DNA of 7,898 nucleotides, taken from the NCBI GenBank assembly GCA_900551265.1, contig URVL01000106.1, forward strand, positions 1 to 7,898. The letters are read 5' to 3'. Shown piece after piece: positions 1 through 6,084 of the stretch. The position numbers were made by a program, and so were the translations under genes. Source of the DNA: an uncultured Eubacteriales bacterium (GTDB lineage Bacteria > Bacillota > Clostridia > Oscillospirales > QAMX01). Within the stretch, counting starts at the first letter, position 1. The number at the start of each line of letters is the position of its first letter. The notes under the pieces are model-generated. The model was not told the origin of the DNA. It worked only from the letters and a program-made list of their open reading frames with translations, and ran no database searches.

Positions 1-1
1 A

Positions 2-601
2 AGTAAGGCAATTTCCGAGGCAATGGCGCAAAAACCCGACATCATGCTCCTGGATCTGGGGCTTCCGGATATGGACGGAGTCAATGTAATTGCCAAAGTC
101 CGCGAGTGGTCCAATATGCCGATTATTGTGATTAGCGCCAGAAACGATGATCCTGACAAGGTACATGCGTTGGATGCCGGTGCAGACGACTATCTGACGA
201 AGCCTTTTTCCGTCGATGAGCTGTTGGCCCGCTTACGCAGTACACAGCGCCGTTTACAGTATATGAAAAATACGGAAACAGAGGAGGAAGGTAAGCGGAG
301 CTTTAAAAATGGAGGACTTTTAATTGACTACGATTCTGGTTGTGTTTATCTGGAAGGGCAGGAACTTCATTTGACGCCAATTGAATATCGATTATTATGC
401 CTCCTTGCCCAGAATGTGGGAAAAGTGCTTGCGCATACCTATATTACAAGGGAGATATGGGGCACGGCCTGGGAAAACGATGTGGCTTCTTTACGCGTTT
501 TTATGGCGACTCTGCGAAAAAAAATTGAGTCCGATACGACAAAACCCCGGTATATCCAGACGCATGTCGGCGTTGGCTACCGTATGTTGCGACTAGAGTA
601 A
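2..601 (+). CDS. Response regulator, OmpR/KdpE-like (5' end outside window)
   Basis: This is the C-terminal part of a two-component response regulator, a cytoplasmic DNA-binding transcription factor activated by phosphorylation. The reading frame is open to the left edge, so the true start is missing; the first internal ATG is at 23. What remains of the receiver domain shows the phospho-acceptor Asp in LLDLGLPD (codon 53-55), the switch Ser/Thr position in VISAR, and the conserved Lys in LTKPF. A short variable linker (about 245-300) leads to a winged-helix output domain with LTPIEYRLL, a recognition-helix region around SLRVFMATLRKKIE and a GVGYRM wing. The GLPDMDG stretch, the KVLxxxYITREIWG block and the LRVFMATLRKKIE block resemble KdpE, the regulator of the Kdp potassium ATPase. 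No kdpD or kdpFABC is visible here, so the KdpE assignment is family-level only; another OmpR-type regulator is possible. The next gene starts 55 bp downstream on the same strand. Confidence 0.9.
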   Translation, partial: SKAISEAMAQKPDIMLLDLGLPDMDGVNVIAKVREWSNMPIIVISARNDDPDKVHALDAGADDYLTKPFSVDELLARLRSTQRRLQYMKNTETEEEGKRSFKNGGLLIDYDSGCVYLEGQELHLTPIEYRLLCLLAQNVGKVLAHTYITREIWGTAWENDVASLRVFMATLRKKIESDTTKPRYIQTHVGVGYRMLRLE

Positions 602-608
602 ACCGTCA

Positions 609-636
609 CCCGCAACGAAAATGCCGGGCAATTTTT
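609..636 (+). terminator. Possible weak intrinsic terminator after the response regulator
   Basis: CCCGCA (609-614) pairs with TGCCGGG (622-628), giving six base pairs with one bulged C and a 7-nt loop, and a run of five T follows at 632-636. It lies 8 bp after the regulator stop and within the leader of the following helicase gene. I see no clear promoter between it and the next start, so it may only attenuate read-through rather than separate the two genes. Confidence 0.4.
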
Positions 637-645
637 GATGGTTAC

Positions 646-651
646 AGGTGA
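646..651 (+). promoter_or_regulatory. Ribosome binding site that decides the nuclease-helicase start
   Basis: AGGTGA is 5 nt before the ATG at 657. An in-frame GTG at 648 sits inside this motif and has no purine-rich site of its own at a good distance. Initiation at ATG 657 therefore looks more likely, giving a protein starting MYLADIHVHS. Confidence 0.5.
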
Positions 652-656
652 AATAT

Positions 657-3600
657 ATGTATCTGGCAGACATTCATGTCCATTCCAAATATTCGCGTGC
701 AACAAGCCGTGACTGTGATATTGAGCATTTGGATTTGTGGGCGGCAAATAAGGGAATCGCACTTGTGGGAACCGGCGATTTTACACATCCTGCTTGGCGG
801 GAAGAACTGCGGTCCGCACTGATCAGAGGAGAAGACGGGCTTTATGTGCTGAGAGAGGAACGGCGCCTGACAAGACAGGTTTCTGACGCTGCCGTACCAC
901 CGCGGTTTGTAGTCACGGGCGAAATCAGTTCGATTTATAAGAGGGACGGTAAAACACGAAAGGTTCATAACTTGATTGTGCTGCCCAGCCTGGAGGATGC
1001 CGAATTACTGTCACAGAGACTAGAGGTAATAGGTAATATTCGTTCGGATGGACGTCCAATTTTGGGAATTGATAGTAGGGATCTGCTTGAAATCACGCTG
1101 GATGTCTGCCCAGAAGCTATTTTTATTCCAGCGCATATTTGGACGCCGCATTTTTCCATGTTCGGTGCGTTTTCTGGATTCGATTCAGTGGAGGCCTGTT
1201 TTGGTGATATGGCTCCATATATTTATGCTGTAGAAACCGGCCTTTCTTCTGATCCGCCAATGAACTGGCGTGTTTCTGGACTGGATCGTTTTACGTTGGT
1301 TTCAAATTCCGACGCGCATTCGCCTGCAAAATTGGGACGCGAGGCAAATCTGCTGGAGGGTGAGTGCTCCTATGACGCGCTGCGGCATGCGATCACTACA
1401 GGAGAGGGGTTTGCCGGCACCATTGAGTTTTTTCCGGAGGAGGGAAAATACCACTATGATGGGCACAGGAACTGCCGGCAGTGTTTGAAACCGTCAGAAA
1501 CGATTCGATTGGGAGGCAAGTGTCCTGTCTGCGGAAAAAACTTGACCATTGGTGTCGGTCACCGTGTGGAAGATCTCGCAGACCGCCCCGAGGGTTTTCG
1601 GCCACAGACAGCAAAGTCTTTTGAGAGTATCGTTCCGTTACGGGAAGTAATTGCGTCTTCAACAGGATATTCTGCTGCTTCTCGTAAAACTACGGAACAA
1701 TATACGCGCCTTTTGGCTGCGCTGGGGCCGGAATTCAGCATTTTGAGGGAATTGCCGCTTGAAATGATAGAACATGCTGCGGGCGCGCCCATTGCAGAGG
1801 GGATTCGCCGTATGCGCGCAGGCGAGGTGGAGCGTATTCCCGGCTACGACGGAGAATATGGCATTATTTCGCTTTTTGCGCCCGGAGAATGGGAAAACTT
1901 CACAGGTCAACTTTCTTTATTCCCGAATCTTGGAAAAGTGTCTGAAAAACAGAATTCAGAGGTGAAGTCTGCTGCTGCCTCTGTCGCGGGAAAAAGCGGT
2001 GTCCGGAGCGCGACTGAAAGTCCGCAAGCGCTGAACGTGCAGCAGATTGAGGCTGTTACTGCGGAAGAACCGGCCGTTGCGGTAATTGCCGGTCCCGGTA
2101 CAGGTAAAACACGCACACTGATTGCACGAATTGTTCATCTGGTGAAGGATCTTGGAGTCAAGTGCTCCGAAATTACGGCGGTGACTTTTACAAATCAAGC
2201 CGCAAAAGAACTGCGAGGCCGTCTTGAAACGGCACTAGGCGGGAAAAATGCCGTAAAAGATATTACGATTGGTACGTTTCATGCGATCTGTTTGCGTCTT
2301 TTGAAAGACGACAAGGTTTTGATCGGTGAAAATGAAGTGCGCGAAGTGGCACGGGATATTTTGGAAGCCAGAGGAAGTAAACTTTCTCCAGAGGTCTTTG
2401 TCAGTATGATTTCCGCCGTAAAAAACGGAATGGAGTGCGATGTGGACCAGGAATGGTACGCCGCCTATCAGGAGGCTCTTGCTGCAATGCATGCACGTGA
2501 TTTAGATGATCTTCTACTTGACGCGCTCAAACTTGACCTTGAGAATTTCCCGAATTTTCAATATCTGCTGGTTGATGAATTTCAGGATATTAATCCGGTT
2601 CAACTAAAACTTGTGGAGCAATGGGGAAAAAGGCATCTATTTGTGATCGGTGATCCGGATCAGTCAATTTATGGATTCCGAGGCGCCAACGCGGCATGTT
2701 TTGAGGTATTACAGGAACGGTTCCCAAAACTCCGTACCATTCATCTGCGGGAGAATTATCGCAGTTCACCTGAGGTCCTGGAGGCAGCGCTGGCTGTCAT
2801 TTCACATAATCCCGGTGGGGAGAGACATCTCTCCTGCCATTATTCTGGAGATGTGCCGGTGCGCATGATAACGGCTGACACTCCATTTGCTGAGGCCGTA
2901 TGGATTGCCAAAGAAATTGGCCGCATGACGGGCGGAATTGATATGCTTGACGCGCAAACCTATGCCGCTGAGCGTCAGCTTTTGCGTTCCTTTTCGGATA
3001 TCGCCGTTTTATGCCGTACACGAAAACAGCTGGAATTGCTGGAAACCTGTCTACGTCATGATGATATCCCGTGTGTGATCTCAGGCCGTGAAACGTATTT
3101 GCAGGATGATGCGGTGCGTAGTGCGATATGCTTTTTTCGCTGGCTTTTGAAGCCATCAGATACGTTTGCGCTGCGTATCACGTTAAAATATTTTTGGGAC
3201 TTTCCGGAAGATCTGATTCTGCATTTGGAGTCCACCTTTGCAGAGGCACGGATACTGGATTTGAGCCTGTTGCGGCAGGAGGCAGAGTTGGACGCTCATG
3301 TCGAAGTTTTGCTTCAAGCCGTGGAATGCTATGCTTCTCAAATGTCTTGCGAAAAACCGCGCGCAATACTGGAGTCATTTCTATCTGGATATGAAAGCAG
3401 AGCTGTCACAAAACTTTTTAACACGGCTATATTTTATGACGACATGCCCTCCTTCTTAGAGGCGTTAACGATTGGCGAAGAAGCGGATGTACGCCGTGCG
3501 GCTGGACAAAATTATGCATCTGGAGCCGTACGCCTGATGACATTACATGGAGCAAAGGGCCTGGAGTTCCCGGTCGTTTTTGTGGCGGGTTTGAATCGCG

Positions 3601-3815
3601 GAATCTTGCCGTTTGAACACGCGCGTGAAAAAACCAATATGCAGGAAGAACGCCGGCTTTTTTATGTCGGAATGACAAGGGCCAGAGACGAACTTATTTT
3701 ATGCGTTTCGGAAAAGCCGTCTATTTTTGTCAGAGAGCTGCCGAATGTTATTATGAAAGAAAATGCCGATACACGTCGGTTTGTTCCGCAGGTTGAGCAG
3801 ATCAGATTGTTCTAA
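657..3815 (+). CDS. Endonuclease Q-type PHP nuclease fused to UvrD/PcrA-type helicase
   Basis: A 1052-residue cytoplasmic DNA repair protein (residues counted from ATG 657). Residues 1 to about 410 are a PHP phosphoesterase of the endonuclease Q type, a family known to nick DNA 5' of deaminated bases. Probable metal ligands are H7 and H9 (DIHVHS), D41, E89, H104, H160 and D219/H221 (SDAHS); a zinc ribbon has C273, C276, C289 and C292. QLSLF at 418-422 matches the bacterial sliding-clamp motif. A polar linker (about 423-457) leads to a superfamily 1A helicase: Q motif Q463, Walker A GPGTGKT 479-485, motif Ia 506-519, DEFQD 640-644, motif III GDPDQSIYGFRG near 661-677, ENYRSS 699-704, motif V 958-971, motif VI 997-1013. 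It ends about 40 residues after motif VI with QIRLF, lacking the long C-terminal tail of PcrA. An alternative GTG start at 648 adds three residues. Fold assignments are firm; the substrate and the coupling of the two halves are inferred. Confidence 0.93.
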   Translation: MYLADIHVHSKYSRATSRDCDIEHLDLWAANKGIALVGTGDFTHPAWREELRSALIRGEDGLYVLREERRLTRQVSDAAVPPRFVVTGEISSIYKRDGKTRKVHNLIVLPSLEDAELLSQRLEVIGNIRSDGRPILGIDSRDLLEITLDVCPEAIFIPAHIWTPHFSMFGAFSGFDSVEACFGDMAPYIYAVETGLSSDPPMNWRVSGLDRFTLVSNSDAHSPAKLGREANLLEGECSYDALRHAITTGEGFAGTIEFFPEEGKYHYDGHRNCRQCLKPSETIRLGGKCPVCGKNLTIGVGHRVEDLADRPEGFRPQTAKSFESIVPLREVIASSTGYSAASRKTTEQYTRLLAALGPEFSILRELPLEMIEHAAGAPIAEGIRRMRAGEVERIPGYDGEYGIISLFAPGEWENFTGQLSLFPNLGKVSEKQNSEVKSAAASVAGKSGVRSATESPQALNVQQIEAVTAEEPAVAVIAGPGTGKTRTLIARIVHLVKDLGVKCSEITAVTFTNQAAKELRGRLETALGGKNAVKDITIGTFHAICLRLLKDDKVLIGENEVREVARDILEARGSKLSPEVFVSMISAVKNGMECDVDQEWYAAYQEALAAMHARDLDDLLLDALKLDLENFPNFQYLLVDEFQDINPVQLKLVEQWGKRHLFVIGDPDQSIYGFRGANAACFEVLQERFPKLRTIHLRENYRSSPEVLEAALAVISHNPGGERHLSCHYSGDVPVRMITADTPFAEAVWIAKEIGRMTGGIDMLDAQTYAAERQLLRSFSDIAVLCRTRKQLELLETCLRHDDIPCVISGRETYLQDDAVRSAICFFRWLLKPSDTFALRITLKYFWDFPEDLILHLESTFAEARILDLSLLRQEAELDAHVEVLLQAVECYASQMSCEKPRAILESFLSGYESRAVTKLFNTAIFYDDMPSFLEALTIGEEADVRRAAGQNYASGAVRLMTLHGAKGLEFPVVFVAGLNRGILPFEHAREKTNMQEERRLFYVGMTRARDELILCVSEKPSIFVRELPNVIMKENADTRRFVPQVEQIRLF

Positions 3816-3816
3816 C

Positions 3817-3855
3817 AGTTTTACGTACAGTTTAATACTGTACGGAAAACTTTTT
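3817..3855 (+). terminator. Inverted repeat with T-run after the nuclease-helicase gene
   Basis: AGTTTTACGTACAGT (3817-3831) and ACTGTACGGAAAACT (3837-3851) form a 15-position stem with a single A/G mismatch and a 5-nt loop TTAAT. The T-run at 3851-3855 follows directly. It begins one base after the stop codon, so intrinsic termination is the simplest reading. The stem is only modestly GC-rich, and the symmetric core GTACAGT/ACTGTAC could alternatively be a dimer-binding operator. Confidence 0.65.
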
Positions 3856-3858
3856 GGT

Positions 3859-3872
3859 ATGTAGATCTACAT
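3859..3872. promoter_or_regulatory. Perfect 14-bp palindrome, candidate operator
   Basis: ATGTAGATCTACAT reads identically on both strands. It lies between the terminator hairpin and the extended -10 of the next small gene, about 33-46 bp upstream of that -10. The position suits a repressor or activator site for the small gene, but no matching regulator is recognised and a chance palindrome is possible. Confidence 0.3.
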
Positions 3873-3901
3873 TTTGCCGGATCTATCTTTAAATATTTAC
3901 C

Positions 3902-3910
3902 TGGTATAAA
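3902..3910 (+). promoter_or_regulatory. Extended -10 promoter for the 67-residue gene
   Basis: TGGTATAAA matches the extended -10 pattern TGnTATAAT in all but the last base. No good -35 is found at 16-18 bp upstream, as is common for extended -10 promoters. Transcription would start near 3917, after an in-frame ATG at 3913 and before the ATG at 3967. Confidence 0.5.
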
Positions 3911-3966
3911 AATTGCATTTCCTGAAAAACAATACTGTTGTAAATATTGAGAAAGGACGATTTGTA

Positions 3967-4170
3967 ATGGATATTGACAGAGAAAGAATGGCGCACAACA
4001 TTGCCATGACTTTCGCAAAACTTGAGGGCGAAAAAGATGACTATGAAGAACCAGAGTCAAAATTTAGTCGTATGTTTGAAAACTATTGCATAGCATATGG
4101 CTATGTCATGAGGCAAAATCGTGAAACGGTTCAGAAACTCATAAATCGTGGAGAAGCAGCGGTTTTTTAA
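3967..4170 (+). CDS. Small protein of unknown function, 67 residues
   Basis: I do not recognise this protein. It starts MDIDRERMAHNIAMTFAKLE and ends NRGEAAVF. It is highly charged, with an acidic stretch (EGEKDDYEEPES, about residues 20-31) followed by a part rich in aromatic and basic residues (RMFENYCIAYGYVMRQNRETVQKLINRG). It has no signal peptide, no membrane segment and no cysteine motif; two amphipathic helices with a loop between them seem likely. The start at 3967 is chosen because AAAGGA (3952-3957) lies 9 nt upstream and because the earlier in-frame ATG at 3913 would fall upstream of the predicted transcription start. It has its own promoter, a palindrome upstream and a strong terminator 35 bp downstream, so it looks like a real monocistronic gene. 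Only its function is unknown; a small regulator or a structural protein are guesses I cannot support. Confidence 0.75.
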   Translation: MDIDRERMAHNIAMTFAKLEGEKDDYEEPESKFSRMFENYCIAYGYVMRQNRETVQKLINRGEAAVF

Positions 4171-4204
4171 CTGATCTTCTCGCAGTAATTACCATTACTT
4201 CAAT

Positions 4205-4252
4205 ATCAAAAACACTATGCCATTTAAATAAGACCGGCATAGTGTTTTTGAT
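4205..4252. terminator. Bidirectional intrinsic terminator between convergent genes
   Basis: The arms at 4205-4221 and 4236-4252 are perfectly complementary over 17 bp, with a 14-nt loop. A GGCATAGTG-type core is flanked by A5 on one side and T5 on the other, so the same hairpin gives a U-rich 3' side on either strand. It lies between the small gene's stop (4170) and the stop of the minus-strand DUF2461 gene (4288) and should terminate both. Confidence 0.9.
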
Positions 4253-4287
4253 TTATGAGGTTCTTTTTCTCCGCAATCTTATACTTT

Positions 4288-4989
4288 TCAAAATGGGTGC
4301 TCCGTATGATGACTCTGATGTTCAAATTGCGCGATTTCAAGAAGAAAGTGATAGACTGGCGTCAAAATTTGCAGGTCTTCGCACAGTTTATTGGCCAAAT
4401 GATCCGAAAATAACAGATCAAGATCATCGCTTTCGGCAATGAAACCGATATTCCTGCGCTCTAACCACAGACGCATTTCTTCAGGCTGTTCAGGATAATG
4501 CGGTCGTTTGTAACATTCGCCCTGCATCGTAAAGGTATCCTGCCCCAGATAAGCGGCCTGCGCACGTTGGAAGGATTCGTAACGAGCCAAAACGGCGGCT
4601 CTCAACGTATGCATATAACTGGTTGACGCATGATAAAAACCACAGCCGTAGTTGAAACCTGAGTTTGTAATTTCGAAATGAATACCGGGATATTCAGTAG
4701 TATGCATGCGATCCCGTTTGAAAATAATCCACATGGTATCCCGATACAGAGACGGATCATGAGAATATCGCGTGTCCCGCCAAATGCGGCAAATGGTCTT
4801 ATCTACTTTTGGTTCCGTAACAAACTGATTATCAATTTGCAACATACACGGTGTTAGATCCATAACTAAATCACGCAGCGGTTCCAATACATGCTTGCGA
4901 TAGGTTGCTTTATGATCTTCAAACCATTTGCGGCTGTCCTCTATACGGTTTTGAACCAGAAAATCCAAAGTGTCCTGTGAAAAAGGCAT
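4288..4989 (-). CDS. DUF2461 family protein
   Basis: A 233-residue protein of the DUF2461 (TIGR02453) family, whose biochemical role is not established. Family hallmarks are visible: the N-terminal DTLDFL...SRKWFEDHKATYRKHVLEPL block (residues 6-38), the central CRIWRDTRYSHDPSLYRDTMWIIF block (67-90) with the RDTRYS motif, and HFEITNSGFNYGCGFYHA (104-121). The length of about 230 residues is normal for the family, so it looks complete. There is no signal peptide or membrane helix, so it is probably cytoplasmic. The start is well supported: AGGAGG (minus strand, 5003-4998) lies 8 nt before the ATG. It follows the GNAT gene on the same strand by 103 bp; no strong promoter is evident in the gap, so the two may be co-transcribed. 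Some database entries link this family loosely with stress or repair contexts, but nothing here shows a function. Confidence 0.88.
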   Translation of the reverse strand: MPFSQDTLDFLVQNRIEDSRKWFEDHKATYRKHVLEPLRDLVMDLTPCMLQIDNQFVTEPKVDKTICRIWRDTRYSHDPSLYRDTMWIIFKRDRMHTTEYPGIHFEITNSGFNYGCGFYHASTSYMHTLRAAVLARYESFQRAQAAYLGQDTFTMQGECYKRPHYPEQPEEMRLWLERRNIGFIAESDDLDLLFSDHLANKLCEDLQILTPVYHFLLEIAQFEHQSHHTEHPF

Positions 4990-4997
4990 CTTTTGTT

Positions 4998-5003
4998 CCT
5001 CCT
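4998..5003 (-). promoter_or_regulatory. Strong ribosome binding site of the DUF2461 gene
   Basis: A perfect AGGAGG on the minus strand, 8 nt before the ATG whose first base is 4989. It fixes the start and suggests efficient translation. Confidence 0.85.
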
Positions 5004-5092
5004 AAATACTCGTGGCTTTACTAATTCCCTTAAAATCAAACAAAATACCGTTTAGGTATGTGTCATTTGGGAAAAATGATCGCGGTAGATCC

Positions 5093-5695
5093 CTATTTAA
5101 TTGGCTCAATAAAGTGATGAGGATGTAAGTTCCAATATTCATAGTATGTCTGATCATCCGGAGCATTCAGCGTGAGTTGATACATTCGAAAGATAACAGA
5201 AATGTTTTTGGGCTGGACAAGTTCTTCGTAACTATATCGATAAGACATTCCCAACTTCCGCATGACGGCGCCGCTCGCAGGATTGTTGACATCATGCGTC
5301 GCCGTGACGTAGGGAACGCCTGCGCGCTTAAGCTCATTTACAACTGCGCGCGCTCCCTCAGTCATGATGCCTTGATTCCAAAATTCTTTCCGTAAGGCAT
5401 AACCGAAATCATAGCTGTCCGGGCCGTGCACGGTGATATAACCAATAGGAATTTGATCTGTCTGCAAACAAACTGCATAACAGTATGCAAAATCAGATTG
5501 ACCGGGAATCAAGAAGTGCTCCCGCAAAAACTGAAGAGCCTCTTCTCTTGTCTTAACAGGGAACCAGGGGAGAAAGGTATTCACTTCACGATCAGACAGA
5601 AGCACAAATAGCGCATCCAGATCCAGCTCTGTGTATTGGCGTAAAATCAGACGTTTCGTTAAAAGTTCCGGCAAAAGTTCACGATTTTCAGACAT
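5093..5695 (-). CDS. GNAT family N-acetyltransferase (RimJ/RimL-like)
   Basis: A 200-residue cytoplasmic acetyl-CoA-dependent acyltransferase. It opens with TKRLILRQYTELDLDALFVLLSD (residues 13-35), the typical beta1-alpha1 start of RimJ/RimL-type GNATs. IPIGYITVH (82-90) and DFGYALRKEFWNQGIMTEGARAVV (96-119) follow, the latter holding the Q/RxxGxG/A-like acetyl-CoA loop as WNQGIMTEG. VNNPASGAVMRKLGM (136-150) is the classic NxxS...KLGF motif. An aromatic tail (YYEYWNLHPHHF) closes it. The substrate cannot be told: such proteins acetylate ribosomal N-termini, small amines or antibiotics. I chose the ATG at 5695 over the in-frame ATG at 5725 because the promoter's predicted transcription start is near 5721, which would exclude 5725, and because AGGAAAGGA lies upstream (11 nt spacing, slightly long). 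The DUF2461 gene follows on the same strand. Confidence 0.9.
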   Translation of the reverse strand: MSENRELLPELLTKRLILRQYTELDLDALFVLLSDREVNTFLPWFPVKTREEALQFLREHFLIPGQSDFAYCYAVCLQTDQIPIGYITVHGPDSYDFGYALRKEFWNQGIMTEGARAVVNELKRAGVPYVTATHDVNNPASGAVMRKLGMSYRYSYEELVQPKNISVIFRMYQLTLNAPDDQTYYEYWNLHPHHFIEPIK

Positions 5696-5727
5696 GTCAT
5701 TCTTCGTCCTTTCCTGGAGATGCATTT

Positions 5728-5756
5728 ATTTTAACAGATTGAATCATTTCCGGCAA
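5728..5756 (-). promoter_or_regulatory. Sigma-70-type promoter of the GNAT gene
   Basis: On the minus strand TTGCCG (5756-5751) is followed after 17 bp by TAAAAT (5733-5728), with TG at the extended -10 position (5736-5735). The predicted start of transcription is near 5721, leaving a leader of about 25 nt that contains the AGGAAAGGA site. Confidence 0.6.
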
Positions 5757-5819
5757 GAATGTAACAGATAAACGTGTTGTTTCAATGTATCGCCAAAGAT
5801 GGGGCACATGCGACAAAGC

Positions 5820-5849
5820 TTGACAGGGAAAGAAGAATAGGGGTATAAT
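5820..5849 (+). promoter_or_regulatory. Consensus promoter P1 upstream of the flippase
   Basis: TTGACA (5820-5825) and TATAAT (5844-5849) both match the housekeeping consensus exactly, with an 18-bp spacer. It points toward the flippase gene, whose ATG is about 230 nt beyond the expected transcription start near 5856. It is the best promoter match in the window. Confidence 0.75.
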
Positions 5850-5855
5850 TTACTA

Positions 5856-6084
5856 AATTCACATTTACGTCCGTTGCAAGAAAATGATTTATTCCGCCGT
5901 ATGTTTTTTGAACAGGCGCGCTTCCACCTGATTGAATTTTCGTGTTTTGTATATGTGACATATGAAATGTGGAACTGCTTTTTGTGTCTTTGTTAGACAA
6001 CTGGTAACTCTTTGTTTGGTATAAAAGACAAGTGTTGCGTTTTGCTTGACGCATGCATTTGGAATCAGAAAGGTAGCATTTGCA
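5856..6084 (+). other. Long, partly structured 5' leader of the flippase
   Basis: No convincing gene lies in this stretch. If transcription starts at P1, the leader is about 230 nt. It contains a nested imperfect hairpin: outer arms TTCCAC (5922-5927) and GTGGAA (5969-5974), with the inner palindrome ATATGT-G-ACATAT (5951-5963). T5 at 5979-5983 follows, an arrangement reminiscent of an attenuator. A smaller hairpin, TGCGT (6036-6040) with ACGCA (6049-6053), lies just before the ribosome binding site. I recognise no riboswitch class, T-box or RNA thermometer. Confidence 0.35.
6017..6025 (+). promoter_or_regulatory. Extended -10 promoter P2 close to the flippase
   Basis: TGGTATAAA, identical to the extended -10 of the small gene at 3902-3910. 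No well-placed -35 is seen. It would give a short leader of about 50 nt and bypass the structured upstream leader. Confidence 0.4.

Noticed and set aside
642..3678. Several open frames of 60-119 codons antisense to or overlapping the nuclease-helicase gene
   Set aside because: They lie wholly inside a gene with clear motifs, show no recognisable protein features and lack ribosome binding sites; they are shadow frames.
3874..3879. TTGCCG as a -35 box for the small gene
   Set aside because: The distance to the -10 at 3905 is 25 bp, outside the workable range.
3913..3966. Longer N-terminus for the 67-residue protein from the ATG at 3913
   Set aside because: The ATG falls within a few bases of the -10 element, before the expected transcription start, and has no ribosome binding site.
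5041..5092. Terminator between the GNAT and DUF2461 genes on the minus strand (ATACC/GGTAT at 5045-5059; GATC/GATC near the GNAT stop)
   Set aside because: The stems are only 4-5 bp and AT-rich or self-palindromic; too weak to call, so co-transcription is left open.
5884..5931. Possible 15-codon leader peptide in the flippase leader (starts MIYSAVCFLN)
   Set aside because: There is no clear ribosome binding site and no run of regulatory codons; a frame this short is expected by chance.
6046..6084. Thirteen-residue longer flippase from the ATG at 6046
   Set aside because: There is no ribosome binding site upstream, the added residues do not look like the family N-terminus, and ATG 6085 has AAAGG upstream.
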